From assembly GCA_031963405.1 (NCBI GenBank), contig JASSUJ010000001.1, positions 1,178,001 to 1,242,000 on the forward strand: DNA of 64,000 nucleotides, read 5' to 3'. Of the stretch, positions 9,230 through 17,928 are shown one piece after another. The translations under genes were made by a program, and so were the position numbers. Numbering within the stretch: the first letter of the stretch is position 1; each line of letters starts with the position of its first letter. The notes beneath the pieces are model-generated. The model saw nothing but the letters and a program-made list of their open reading frames with translations, was not told where the DNA came from and did not search any database. Source of the stretch: JASSUD01 sp031963405 (GTDB lineage Bacteria; Pseudomonadota; Gammaproteobacteria; Burkholderiales; Burkholderiaceae).

Positions 9230-9341
9230 TACGCTGGCACGGCACAAAAGCGAGCCCTGCCAATGAGGATTCCGAACACCGCCCAGCATTTGACAGCAAT
9301 GCAAATCGCGGCTTTTTAGGAAGGTCGTGAACAGGTTCTTA
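9230..9341. repeat. Partial palindromic repeat upstream of aroA
   Basis: Carries ATGAGGATTCCGAACACCGCCC and ends in GAACAGGTTCTTA, matching the right-hand half of the copies at 62204-62338 and 4346-4498. I do not see a convincing left arm, so it is probably truncated. It lies between aroA and tyrA and creates a spurious N-terminal extension of the aroA frame. Confidence 0.5.
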
Positions 9342-9350
9342 GAAGCTATC

Positions 9351-10271
9351 TTAAATAGGCTTTAACTGCGTGCTCATTTGATTGTCACCCATTTGCCACT
9401 GCAAGCGTCTGGCGCTTGCACGCGCAAAGAGACTTTCCACAGCTGCGTCATCCCCCGTGACAAGCGTCGTACGCAGTTTATTCAGCACGGCTAAATAAGC
9501 ATCCAACTCTGTCAGTAGCGCGCAGCGATTGGCCGTGCAGATATCACGCCACATTTCAGGATTAGAAGCTGCAATGCGAGTGAAATCGCGAAAACCACTC
9601 CCCGCAAAAGCTAATTTAAGGTTTGTGTCGCCCGATAGCAGCAATTGCTCAATTAACGCAAAGGCTAGTATATGAGGCAAATGACTGACTGAAGCAAAGA
9701 TCGCATCGTGCTGCTCAGCTTCCATCAGATACGGGGCAGCACCAGCGGCGTGCCACATGTCAGCAATACGTTGCAGCGCAGTCGGTGCATTTTCAGGCAG
9801 CGGGCACAACACAGCCTTATGGCTGACATAAAGATCTTCAAGCGCTGCATCCACACCGCTTAACGCACGCCCGGCGATGGGGTGAGCCGGTATAAATTGT
9901 CCGATTTTGTCATGCAGCGCCGCTCTCGCAGCAGCGATTACACTTACCTTGGCGCTACCCGTATCGGTCACCAGAGTATGTGCTTCGAGATAAGGGGCTA
10001 GTCCCGCTAATAAGGCATAGGTTTGGCTCAATGGTGCAGCCAGCACCACTAAATCTGCCCCAGCCAACGCTTGTACCAGCCCGGCCTCATCATGTAGTCC
10101 CACGGCTTGGTCGACTACCCCTAATTCCACCGCCCGCACGGCCGTAGCAAAGGTGCGTTCTACTCCAACTATTACACCTTTAGCGCCTGCACGCCGCAAT
10201 GCCAGCGCCAACGAGCCGCCAATTAGGCCAACTCCAAAAATAACCAGTTTGTGAAATGTAAACTCAGACAC
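9351..10271 (-). CDS. tyrA: Prephenate dehydrogenase
   Basis: Converts prephenate to 4-hydroxyphenylpyruvate with NAD(P)+ on the way to tyrosine. The 306-residue product opens with the Rossmann motif GVGLIGGSLA (residues 14-23) and has the catalytic-region motif HPIAGRALSG and the C-terminal helical dimer domain. No chorismate mutase or ACT domain is fused. It starts with GTG at 10271, 12 bp after the pheA stop codon. Free-living Burkholderia, as I recall, usually have a hisC-type aminotransferase between pheA and tyrA; none is present here. Confidence 0.93.
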   Translation of the reverse strand: MSEFTFHKLVIFGVGLIGGSLALALRRAGAKGVIVGVERTFATAVRAVELGVVDQAVGLHDEAGLVQALAGADLVVLAAPLSQTYALLAGLAPYLEAHTLVTDTGSAKVSVIAAARAALHDKIGQFIPAHPIAGRALSGVDAALEDLYVSHKAVLCPLPENAPTALQRIADMWHAAGAAPYLMEAEQHDAIFASVSHLPHILAFALIEQLLLSGDTNLKLAFAGSGFRDFTRIAASNPEMWRDICTANRCALLTELDAYLAVLNKLRTTLVTGDDAAVESLFARASARRLQWQMGDNQMSTQLKPI

Positions 10272-10283
10272 GCTTACTCTGCC

Positions 10284-11384
10284 TTACCCATAAGCTTGCG
10301 ATACTTGGGCCCGCGGATAAGAGCCAAGAATTTTGATAAAAGCAGCCTCTTGCTCAAGTTCCGCAAGCGCCGCAGCCACGGGCGCATCAGTACGGTGCCC
10401 CTCTACATCAATGTAAAAATAGTATTCCCAGGCACCGCTTTTGGCCGGACGCGACTCTAAACGCGTCATCGTTACCTGGTGACGCGCTAAGGGCTCCAGC
10501 ATGCGATAGACAGCACCGGGCTGATTTTCAGCTGAGAAAATGAGCGAGGTTTGATCATTTCCCGTTGCCTCAGGCAAAGCACCACCAAGCACGACAAAGC
10601 GCGTACGGTTATGTGGATCATCTTGAATTTTTGCATGCGCAATTCGCAAATCGTAACAAGTTGCAGCCCGCTCACTCGCGATAGCTGCAATGCTTAAATC
10701 TTTAGCCGCCATTTGCGCAGCTTGCGCATTGCTGGCGACAGCTTCGCGGGCCACGTGTGGCGCATGGATAGAGAGCCAATGCTGACACTGCGCCAACGCT
10801 TGCGCGTGAGCACAAATGCGGGTTACGCCTTGTAAATTACCCGTACGGGTGAGCAAATTATGAGAAATTGGTAATGAGATTTCGCCGCTAATCATCAAGG
10901 GCGTTTGCAGCAATAGATCGAGCGTACGCGAGACCGCTCCTTCATTTGAGTTCTCAAGCGGAACGATGCCAAAATCAGCAGTATTTGTTTCAACTAAACG
11001 AAAAACGTCATCAATGGACAGGCAAGGTGCGCCCTCTATGATTTCGCCGAAATACGCATACATTGCTTGCTCGCTATAAGTGCCAGCGGGACCAAGAAAA
11101 GCTGCTGTCAATTTCTTTTCGAGAGCTCGATGAGCTGCCATAATTTGGCGCCAAATCACCGCAATATGCGCGTCGTGCAAAGGGCCTTGACTACGTTTTT
11201 GCAGCCGCGCAATCACTTGCATTTCTCGCTCAGGCTGAAACACAGGCGCATCAAAACCCTGCTTGAGCGTGCCTACTTCAAGTGCAAGTTGAGCGCGCTG
11301 ATTTAATAGTGCAAGCAGCTGCACATCAATCGCATCAATACGCTCGCGCAAAGGCTTTAATAAAGCATGCAGTTCACTGTCCAT
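10284..11384 (-). CDS. pheA: Bifunctional chorismate mutase / prephenate dehydratase
   Basis: Makes phenylpyruvate from chorismate in two steps. The 366 residues divide into an N-terminal AroQ chorismate mutase helix bundle (about 1-90, with ALLNQRAQLALEVGTLK), a prephenate dehydratase domain (about 95-270, FLGPAGTYSEQA and DDPHNRTRFVVL), and a C-terminal ACT domain (about 280-360) holding the ESRP motif used for Phe feedback binding. The product should therefore be feedback-inhibited by phenylalanine. It lies between serC and tyrA, separated from serC by a 487-bp gap with a palindromic repeat. Confidence 0.95.
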   Translation of the reverse strand: MDSELHALLKPLRERIDAIDVQLLALLNQRAQLALEVGTLKQGFDAPVFQPEREMQVIARLQKRSQGPLHDAHIAVIWRQIMAAHRALEKKLTAAFLGPAGTYSEQAMYAYFGEIIEGAPCLSIDDVFRLVETNTADFGIVPLENSNEGAVSRTLDLLLQTPLMISGEISLPISHNLLTRTGNLQGVTRICAHAQALAQCQHWLSIHAPHVAREAVASNAQAAQMAAKDLSIAAIASERAATCYDLRIAHAKIQDDPHNRTRFVVLGGALPEATGNDQTSLIFSAENQPGAVYRMLEPLARHQVTMTRLESRPAKSGAWEYYFYIDVEGHRTDAPVAAALAELEQEAAFIKILGSYPRAQVSQAYG

Positions 11385-11871
11385 ACATATCAGGAGTCAA
11401 AAACAAAAAGCTAATTTAAATAGAGATAGATGATTTACTTTAATTCTGTAGGTATTGAGGCATTGCCTTGCCAACACTTATTAGGCTGCATCCGCAACCC
11501 CGTAGCAGCGTCATTCCGCGTCAAAGTACTTTATGTACTGGCATCAAAAACATTTCTTGTTACGGCACCTCAAAAGCAGCCTATTGCATCAATACTTAAA
11601 AAAATTGCCAGCGCGGCTACCAAGGTCAGGATGCTTTCATTTGACCCAGACTAAGCAAAAACCTCACTGTACATAGACAGCTTGAGAATTTCTGCTGCTG
11701 CCCACATTGGGCAAAAGTGAAAATCACAGCCTTTACGCAGCTTTCTAGCCAATTCGAAAGCAGGTTTTAAGTTTTTTTTAATCCTAGTGTATTCTCGGTC
11801 GCCACAAAGTCTCCTTCTTTGAGGCTGGCAGATAGCGAAAAAGCCGATTCAGCGCATGCTTTAGAGCAGAC
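11385..11871. other. Intergenic region pheA/serC with a repeat and weak coding-like remnant
   Basis: Contains a palindromic repeat (11451-11596). To its right, on the minus strand between about 11656 and 11860, a stop-free run of some 60 codons includes GDREYTRIKKNLKPAF and KLRKGCDFHFCP but has no start codon or ribosome binding site. It could be a decayed gene fragment or chance. I do not recognise a family. Confidence 0.3.
11451..11596. repeat. GTAC-core palindromic repeat upstream of pheA
   Basis: The left side reads GGTATTGAGGCA … TTAGGCTGC; the reverse complement of the right side reads AGTATTGATGCAATAGGCTGC, so the arms pair with a bulge. The centre is AAAGTACTTTATGTACTGG, the same GTAC…GTAC core as in other copies. 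Confidence 0.65.
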
Positions 11872-12960
11872 TCAGCATGAACCTCGCTCAAACTCTCGCA
11901 TATACTCAACCAACGCTTGTACCGCATCTAACGGCACCGCATTATAAAGCGAGGCTCGCATGCCACCGACTGAAGAATGCCCTTTTAACTGTAATAAATT
12001 TTGCGCACGCGCGCCTACCAAAAAGTCTTCAGTGCGCGTCTTATCTATCAAGTGAAATGGTACGTTCATACGCGAGCGCACCGCTATTTCCACGTGATTG
12101 ACATAAAAATCACTCTTATCGATAGTGTCATAAAGCAATTGCGCTTTTTCACGATTACGCGCTTCCATCACCGACAAACCACCCTGCTGTTTAAGCCATT
12201 TAAAAACCAGGCCAGCTAAGTAAATAGCGTAGGTAGGGGGCGTATTGTATAGGGAGTTATTTTGCGCAACAGTTTTCCAGTTAAACGCCGATGGACAAAT
12301 AGGCAGTGCACGCTCCAATAAGTCTTCACGCACGATCACTAAGGTTAAGCCAGCAATCCCGAAATTTTTTTGCGCGCAGGCATATAGCACCCCGCACTTT
12401 GATACATCCATTGGCCTGGATAGCAGATGTGAGGAGGCATCGACCACAAGCGGCGCATCGACGTGTGGCAAGTCAAAAAATTCTACGCCATTGATCGTTT
12501 CATTGCCGCAAACGTGCACATAGGCAGGATCGTCAGAGAGTTGCCATTCAGAAAAGGCAGGCAGGCTCGTAAAGCCCCTGTGCTCAGTCGTCGCAGCAAT
12601 ATGCGGCTGACAATAACGCTGCGCTTCCTGCTGTGATTTTTGCGACCATACGCCGGTCACCACATAGTCTGCCCTGCGAGGTGTGGCCAGTGAAGTGCCC
12701 AACAAATTCAGAGGAATAAAAGCATTTTGCCCCTGCCCTCCACCTTGCATAAAAAGTATTTTGTAATTGGCAGGCACTGCTAGCAATTCACGCAGATCAG
12801 CCAATGCTTCTTCGTGAATCGATTGGAACTCACGACCGCGATGGCTCATTTCCATCACGCTCATACCTGAGCCTCGCCAATCCAGCATTTCGCTGGCCGC
12901 TCGTTGCAAAACCTCAACGGGCAGTGCCGCTGGTCCAGCCGAAAAATTGAATGCACGCAT
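11872..12960 (-). CDS. serC: Phosphoserine aminotransferase
   Basis: PLP enzyme that makes 3-phosphoserine from 3-phosphohydroxypyruvate and glutamate; it also acts in pyridoxine synthesis. The N-terminus MRAFNFSAGPAALP is diagnostic. The PLP-binding Lys is in YACAQKNFG. HSSVGGMRASLYNA marks the C-terminal substrate loop. The frame is open to 12993, but the ATG at 12960 gives the family N-terminus and 362 residues, the expected length. A phosphoserine-type operon with pheA/tyrA/aroA downstream is normal in Burkholderiaceae. Confidence 0.96.
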   Translation of the reverse strand: MRAFNFSAGPAALPVEVLQRAASEMLDWRGSGMSVMEMSHRGREFQSIHEEALADLRELLAVPANYKILFMQGGGQGQNAFIPLNLLGTSLATPRRADYVVTGVWSQKSQQEAQRYCQPHIAATTEHRGFTSLPAFSEWQLSDDPAYVHVCGNETINGVEFFDLPHVDAPLVVDASSHLLSRPMDVSKCGVLYACAQKNFGIAGLTLVIVREDLLERALPICPSAFNWKTVAQNNSLYNTPPTYAIYLAGLVFKWLKQQGGLSVMEARNREKAQLLYDTIDKSDFYVNHVEIAVRSRMNVPFHLIDKTRTEDFLVGARAQNLLQLKGHSSVGGMRASLYNAVPLDAVQALVEYMREFERGSC

Positions 12961-13011
12961 AATTATTAATCTCACAGATACTGTGAGGGGCAAGACTAAA
13001 AATAAGAAAAT

Positions 13012-13135
13012 TAGGAAGGCCTGCCTAAGCAGCCCTGTCTACAAATCGCCTAAAAGCCATGATTTTCAGACAGGTTGCTGAATGGGCGGCATCGTGCTTC
13101 CTTGCCCCATCCTATACAGATCTTTCTCAGCATAA
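13012..13135. repeat. Possibly nested palindromic repeats between serC and DUF2059 gene
   Basis: The outer arms AGGAAGGCCTGCCTAAG (left) and the reverse complement of the right end (AGAAAGATCTGTATAGG) resemble the arm type at 27631-27760. Inside the left half lies CCTGTCTACAAATCGCC followed by TAAAAG, which is the left arm of the different type at 62204. This looks like one element inserted into another. Confidence 0.5.
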
Positions 13136-13147
13136 GTAACAAGCAAA

Positions 13148-13177
13148 AGGCCGTTTGCATTTTCATACAAACGGCCT
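13148..13177 (-). terminator. Rho-independent terminator after DUF2059 gene
   Basis: Perfect 10-bp stem AGGCCGTTTG / CAAACGGCCT with a 10-nt loop. On the minus strand it is followed by TTTTG. It lies 35 bp beyond the stop codon of the DUF2059 gene. Confidence 0.8.
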
Positions 13178-13212
13178 GTCTAACCTTACTTCAGATTAAA
13201 CACTAAGATTGC

Positions 13213-13833
13213 TTATTTTTTACCTGCAGGAACTGAGCCAGGCTTAGCTGCTGCTACTTCTTTATCGGCTTGGGTACGAGTCGCTTTAATGGTTAATGGC
13301 ATGTATTTTTGCAGCAAACCATTAATTACGTCACGGCCAACTTGATCTTGCACTTGGATAAATTTACGGCCCGTCGTACTCAAATAAAATTTAGTTAATT
13401 CACGAATTTCTTGCGTTGAATAATGATTCGCATAAGCCTGGGTTTGCGCTTTCATCGCATCTTCGCGGAACTGCCGCGTTTCAAACACTTTACCCGCTTC
13501 GGCTACCAATTTTGGTACAGCGTTTTGTTGCAATTGCGGAACTAAAGAGCGCTTTTGCTCTTCCTTCAATTTTTTGTTCTCAGCTAAAGCATCTGACAAA
13601 ATAGCTGGCACAAGCTGCTTGGCTTGCATTTGGGCGCTATTGCCAATTGCTGTTGCCAATTTGTCGGCTTCAATGGCTGTCAACAGCGCTTTAATTGCCG
13701 CTTGTTTTTCTGCATCAATCGGCGCTGCGACTGGCGCAGGTGCTTCGCTCGATTGAGTGGGTAAGGCTTGCGCGAATACCAAAGCTGGCGTAAAGAGAGC
13801 GAGCAGTACCAATCGCTTTAGCTGTTTTTGCAT
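13213..13833 (-). CDS. DUF2059 exported protein
   Basis: The 206-residue product begins with a clear signal peptide (MQKQLKRLVLLALFTPALVFA). The mature part is Ala/Gln/Lys-rich and helical, and contains the DUF2059 core around TQEIRELTKFYLSTTGRKF (about residues 140-160). The function of this family is not established; it is probably periplasmic. A DUF2059 gene beside gyrA and serC is, from memory, a Burkholderia arrangement. The ATG at 13833 has GGAG upstream. A strong terminator follows. Confidence 0.8.
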   Translation of the reverse strand: MQKQLKRLVLLALFTPALVFAQALPTQSSEAPAPVAAPIDAEKQAAIKALLTAIEADKLATAIGNSAQMQAKQLVPAILSDALAENKKLKEEQKRSLVPQLQQNAVPKLVAEAGKVFETRQFREDAMKAQTQAYANHYSTQEIRELTKFYLSTTGRKFIQVQDQVGRDVINGLLQKYMPLTIKATRTQADKEVAAAKPGSVPAGKK

Positions 13834-13852
13834 AGTTGCTCCGTAAAATCAA

Positions 13853-16474
13853 TTAATTAATATCATCTGAGTCTTCCCCATCGGTACTATCCTCAGCTTC
13901 AACTTCAAATTCTGTTTCAGTATCGCTATCTGCTACTCGCTGCAGGCCTGATAGTTTGCTTTTGCCATCAAGAGCAAGCAGTGTAACACCTTGCGTGGCG
14001 CGCCCCATCTCGCGAATTTCTGAAACACGGGTACGGATAAGCACGCCAGCAGTAGTAATCAACATAATTTGACTATCTTCATCAGCCAAAATAGCTGCGA
14101 CTACTTTGCCATTGCGCTCCGAAGTCTGGATGGCAATCATGCCCTTCGTGCCACGTCCATGCCGCGTGTATTCACTAATTGGGGTGCGTTTGCCAAAACC
14201 ATTCTCAGTCGCTGTTAGCACTGATTGCTGTTCATTTTCAGCAACTAGCATGGCGATAACTTGCTGTTTCTCCGCAATTTGCATACCTCTTACACCGCGC
14301 GCTTCACGTCCCATCGGGCGAACGTCGTTTTCGTTAAAGCGCACCGCTTTACCGGCGTCGGAGAAAAGCATCACATCATGCTGGCCATCGGTGACTGCAG
14401 CGCCAATCAGATAATCATCTTGGTCCAAGTTAACGGCAATAATGCCTCTTTTCATCGGACGACTAAAAGCAGTGAGCGGCGTTTTTTTCACAGTGCCACG
14501 CGCTGTTGCCATAAACACATATTTATCTTCTGTGAATTCTTTAACTGGCAATACAACCGTGATTTTTTCGCCTTTTTCTAGTGGGAACAGATTAACAATC
14601 GGCCGTCCAAGCGAAGTGCGGGTGCCTTGAGGCACTTCATACACTTTAATCCAGTACACGCGACCACGATCTGAGAAGCACAAAATATGATCATGGGTAT
14701 GCGCCATGAAAAGTGTTTCAATCCAATCGTCTTGCTTGATTGAGATCGCTTGCTTACCTCGCCCACCACGTTTTTGTGCGCGATATTCAGTCAGCGGCTG
14801 CGATTTCACATAACCTGTATGTGAAATAGTGACGACCATCTCTTGGCGGGTGATCAAATCCTCATCGTTTAAATCGATCGCATTCAACTCAATATGCGAG
14901 CGCCGCGCACTGCCAAATTCGCGCTTCAAGACAGTTAACTCATCGCTAATGATCACTTTGATGCGCTCAGGTTTCGCCAAAATATCTAGCAAATTAGCGA
15001 TTTGCGACATGATTTCGCGATACTCGGAAACGATTTTGTCTTGCTCGAGCCCAGTTAACCGTTGCAAACGCATTTGCAGAATTTCTTGCGCTTGTGTATC
15101 CGACAGCCTGTAGAGCCAGTCGTCCTGCATGCCAAACGCTGGATTTAGTCCATCTGGCCGATAGGCAGCGCTGCCGCCAGGCGTTTCCCCGGCCGAGCGC
15201 GTTAACATCTCACGCACTAAGGCGGAATCCCAAGTACGTGCCATTAATTCTTGTTTAGCGACTGAGGGCGCTGGTGCAGCCTTAATAATGCGGATAAATT
15301 CGTCAATATTCGCAAGCGCAACCGCTAGACCTTCAAGCACATGCCCACGTTCACGGGCACGACGCAGTTCAAATACAGTACGCCGCGTAATAATTTCGCG
15401 CCGATGTGATAAGAAGCAGGCCAGCATTTCCTTCAAATTCAGCAGTTTTGGCTGACCATCAACTAACGCGACTAAGTTGATGCCGAAGGTATCTTGCAAC
15501 TGGGTGCTTTTATACAGATTATTCAGCACAATCTCTGGCACTTCGCTACGCTTTAACTCAATCACTACGCGCATGCCGCCCCGGTCAGACTCATCGCGCA
15601 GATCAGAAATACCTTCTAAGCGCTTTTCGTTGACCAATGAAGCAATGCGCTCTAGCAACACGCGCTTATTCACTTGATAAGGCAGCTCGTCCACGATAAT
15701 GGCTCGACAACGGCCGCGATCAAGTTCTTCAAAATGGGTTTTAGCGCGCATCACAACACGCCCACGGCCGGTACGATAACCGCTATGGGCGCCAGACACG
15801 CCATAGATAATGCCGGCTGTTGGAAAATCAGGTGCGGGGATAAACGCAATCAATTCATCGATTGAAGCGTCAGGATTTTGCAGTAAATGCTGACAGGCAT
15901 CCACTACCTCATTCAGATTGTGCGGCGGAATATTCGTCGCCATCCCAACCGCAATGCCGGAGGAACCATTGATCAGCAAATTCGGCACACGCGCTGGCAA
16001 CACAAACGGCTCGCTTTCGCTGCCATCGTAATTCGGAACGAAATCGACGGTTTCTTTATCGAGATCCACCAACAATTCATGTCCGATTTTCGCTGTACGA
16101 ATTTCGGTATAACGCATCGCGGCAGCATTATCGCCATCTACCGAGCCGAAATTACCTTGCCCATCAACGAGTGGATAACGCAGCGAAAAATCTTGCGCCA
16201 TTCGCACAATCGAGTCATAGACAGAGGCATCACCGTGTGGGTGATATTTACCGATTACATCCCCAACAATACGCGCAGATTTTTTGTAGGGACGATTCCA
16301 GTCGTTATTCAGCTCGTGCATTGAATACAGAATACGACGATGCACCGGCTTTAAGCCATCGCGTACATCAGGCAAAGCCCGTCCAACAATTACGCTCATC
16401 GCGTAATCTAAGTAAGAACGGCGCATTTCCTCTTCGAGGGAAATAGGCAAAGTCTCTTTAGCGAATGAATCCAT
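13853..16474 (-). CDS. gyrA: DNA gyrase subunit A
   Basis: Breakage-reunion subunit that introduces negative supercoils. The ATG at 16474 gives MDSFAKETLPISLEEEM, the Burkholderia-type N-terminus, and 873 residues. Two further in-frame codons upstream begin a less likely start at 16480. The catalytic Tyr is in AAAMRYTE, the GyrA-box is QKRGGRGK, and the C-terminal beta-pinwheel repeats and an acidic tail are intact. With this start, residues 82-87 read D-A-S-V-Y-D, so E. coli position 83 is Ala, not the usual Ser/Thr. That is the main quinolone contact, and the change is discussed as a finding. Confidence 0.97.
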   Translation of the reverse strand: MDSFAKETLPISLEEEMRRSYLDYAMSVIVGRALPDVRDGLKPVHRRILYSMHELNNDWNRPYKKSARIVGDVIGKYHPHGDASVYDSIVRMAQDFSLRYPLVDGQGNFGSVDGDNAAAMRYTEIRTAKIGHELLVDLDKETVDFVPNYDGSESEPFVLPARVPNLLINGSSGIAVGMATNIPPHNLNEVVDACQHLLQNPDASIDELIAFIPAPDFPTAGIIYGVSGAHSGYRTGRGRVVMRAKTHFEELDRGRCRAIIVDELPYQVNKRVLLERIASLVNEKRLEGISDLRDESDRGGMRVVIELKRSEVPEIVLNNLYKSTQLQDTFGINLVALVDGQPKLLNLKEMLACFLSHRREIITRRTVFELRRARERGHVLEGLAVALANIDEFIRIIKAAPAPSVAKQELMARTWDSALVREMLTRSAGETPGGSAAYRPDGLNPAFGMQDDWLYRLSDTQAQEILQMRLQRLTGLEQDKIVSEYREIMSQIANLLDILAKPERIKVIISDELTVLKREFGSARRSHIELNAIDLNDEDLITRQEMVVTISHTGYVKSQPLTEYRAQKRGGRGKQAISIKQDDWIETLFMAHTHDHILCFSDRGRVYWIKVYEVPQGTRTSLGRPIVNLFPLEKGEKITVVLPVKEFTEDKYVFMATARGTVKKTPLTAFSRPMKRGIIAVNLDQDDYLIGAAVTDGQHDVMLFSDAGKAVRFNENDVRPMGREARGVRGMQIAEKQQVIAMLVAENEQQSVLTATENGFGKRTPISEYTRHGRGTKGMIAIQTSERNGKVVAAILADEDSQIMLITTAGVLIRTRVSEIREMGRATQGVTLLALDGKSKLSGLQRVADSDTETEFEVEAEDSTDGEDSDDIN

Positions 16475-16979
16475 GATCATGTCTTATGAAGGGCAACCGC
16501 ACAGAGGAAGCTGAAGATTCTACCATGTATCTTTTATTAGAACGCATTCCATCAGACCTTTAAAGCCCGTGAGTTGGCGTCGGGCAATGCCAAGCACCCT
16601 GATGGTCACCAATAGAAACGAAAGTTCCTGCGCGCAAGCCTCCTGATTTTGGCAACTTCACTCACCCTCTTTTAGATATGGATGAAAAATGAGTTCCAGT
16701 CTGACTAGTATCAGGCTCGGCATTTGCTTATACATTATTAGTTCTAATTTTGCATGGCACAGCTTGTGCTAGATTCGATGTACGAACTTGTTGTTGCTCA
16801 TTGCAAATTTTCTTGAACGTAAAGATCGTTCTACTTTTGACACGATCGCTCAGCAGCATTTTTTATAAATTGCGGTGCTATACTCTTGCCCTTAATAGGC
16901 AAGAATTAAAAAACTAACTTTGCTTCTATTAGGTTACCAGTCAAACCACTGCGGTGATCTCAATTCCGAGAGGGGAAAT
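16475..16979. other. Divergent promoter region gyrA / ompA
   Basis: About 500 bp without a gene separate two divergently transcribed, normally highly expressed genes. The ompA-proximal half is AT-rich and holds the promoter candidates described separately. I see no palindromic repeat element here, unlike most gaps of this size in the window. Confidence 0.6.
16837..16884 (+). promoter_or_regulatory. Candidate ompA promoter elements
   Basis: A consensus -35 TTGACA lies at 16837-16842, with an AT-rich -10 candidate at 16860-16867 (TTTTTA or TTTATA). A second -10-like TATACT lies at 16879-16884. The exact pair used is uncertain. The leader would be roughly 90-110 nt. Confidence 0.45.
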
Positions 16980-17708
16980 ATGAATAAATTTTCAAAGCTC
17001 GCGTTCATTGCAGCTACTACAATTATGGCAGCCTCAGTGTCGGCGCAAACCGTCGTACAACAACCTACTGCCTCAGCCGTTGTGCCAGCATCTAAACAAC
17101 CCGTTAATGACAATTGGGTGAGCGGAAATGGTGACACGGTCTGGCTGAATGGTTCGGGCGAGCGCTGCATACGCTCCGGCTCTTGGACGCCAGGTACAGC
17201 GAATAAAGGTTGTGATGGCGCTTTAGTCGAAGTTGCTCCACCAGCTCCAGCCCCTGTCGTTGCTCCTGCTCCTGTTGCAAGCGAGAAAGTGACTTATCAA
17301 AAAGAGGTTCAATTCGACTTTGATAAAGCTACGTTGAAACCTGCTGGCAAAGCGCAGCTCGATGCCATCGTTGAAGAAATTAAAAACTTAGATAGCCTAG
17401 AAGTCGTTGTCGTAAATGGCTACACTGATGAAATCGGTGCTGACACTTACAACATGGACCTCTCACGCCGCCGCACTGAGCCTGTTAAAGCTTACTTAGT
17501 CAGCAAAGGCATTGATGAGAGCAAGGTCTACACAGAAGGCAAAGGCAAGAGCGACCCTGTTGTAGTAGATTGTAAACAGCAGGTAGCTACTATCAAGGCT
17601 CAAACTAAAAAAGCTAAAGCCAAGATACAACGCGCCGAGTTACTCAAATGCTTAGCACCAAACCGCCGCGTCAAAATTGATGCTGTTGGAACGAGCAAGC
17701 AAGCGTAA
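16980..17708 (+). CDS. ompA: OmpA-family outer-membrane/peptidoglycan-binding protein
   Basis: Outer-membrane protein that tethers the envelope to peptidoglycan. I use the ATG at 16980, preceded by GAGAGGGGAA; the frame is open 20 codons further upstream without support. The 242 residues have a signal peptide ending VSA-Q, a short N-terminal domain with WVSGNGDTVWLNGSGERC, a Pro/Ala hinge (APPAPAPVVAPAPVAS), and an OmpA-C domain with VQFDFDKATLKPAG and GYTDEIGADTYNMDLSRRR. The N-terminal part is too short for an eight-stranded barrel, as in the Burkholderia/Bordetella OmpA group. A strong terminator follows. Confidence 0.92.
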   Translation: MNKFSKLAFIAATTIMAASVSAQTVVQQPTASAVVPASKQPVNDNWVSGNGDTVWLNGSGERCIRSGSWTPGTANKGCDGALVEVAPPAPAPVVAPAPVASEKVTYQKEVQFDFDKATLKPAGKAQLDAIVEEIKNLDSLEVVVVNGYTDEIGADTYNMDLSRRRTEPVKAYLVSKGIDESKVYTEGKGKSDPVVVDCKQQVATIKAQTKKAKAKIQRAELLKCLAPNRRVKIDAVGTSKQA

Positions 17709-17754
17709 CCTAGCGTTGCAGTACAGCAATAAAGTCCGCCTTAGCTAAGACGGC

Positions 17755-17783
17755 AAGCCCTGCCCAAAGCAGGGCTTTTTTTA
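17755..17783 (+). terminator. Rho-independent terminator after ompA
   Basis: AAGCCCTGC / GCAGGGCTT stem with a 4-nt loop, followed by TTTTTT. It lies 46 bp downstream of the ompA stop. Confidence 0.92.
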
Positions 17784-17928
17784 TGTTGATTTTCTCGCTA
17801 CGTTTAACAACTATTTAATTAGAATCCATTCAAGGAAGCCCTGTAATAATCAAGGCCTTGGGGGTGATGACTAAACAGATTCTCAGTGCCCCCTTAAAGA
17901 TTCATTAAAAGCTTACAAAAGCGCTCCC

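Noticed and set aside
9153..9299. N-terminal extension of AroA (49 residues)
   Set aside because: The extension reads through a palindromic repeat remnant and has no family counterpart. The ATG at 9152 has a Shine-Dalgarno and gives the normal length.
11656..11860. Coding-like minus-strand stretch after serC (GDREYTRIKKNLKPAF)
   Set aside because: No start codon, and it would need a frameshift to extend. Kept only as a note in the intergenic entry.
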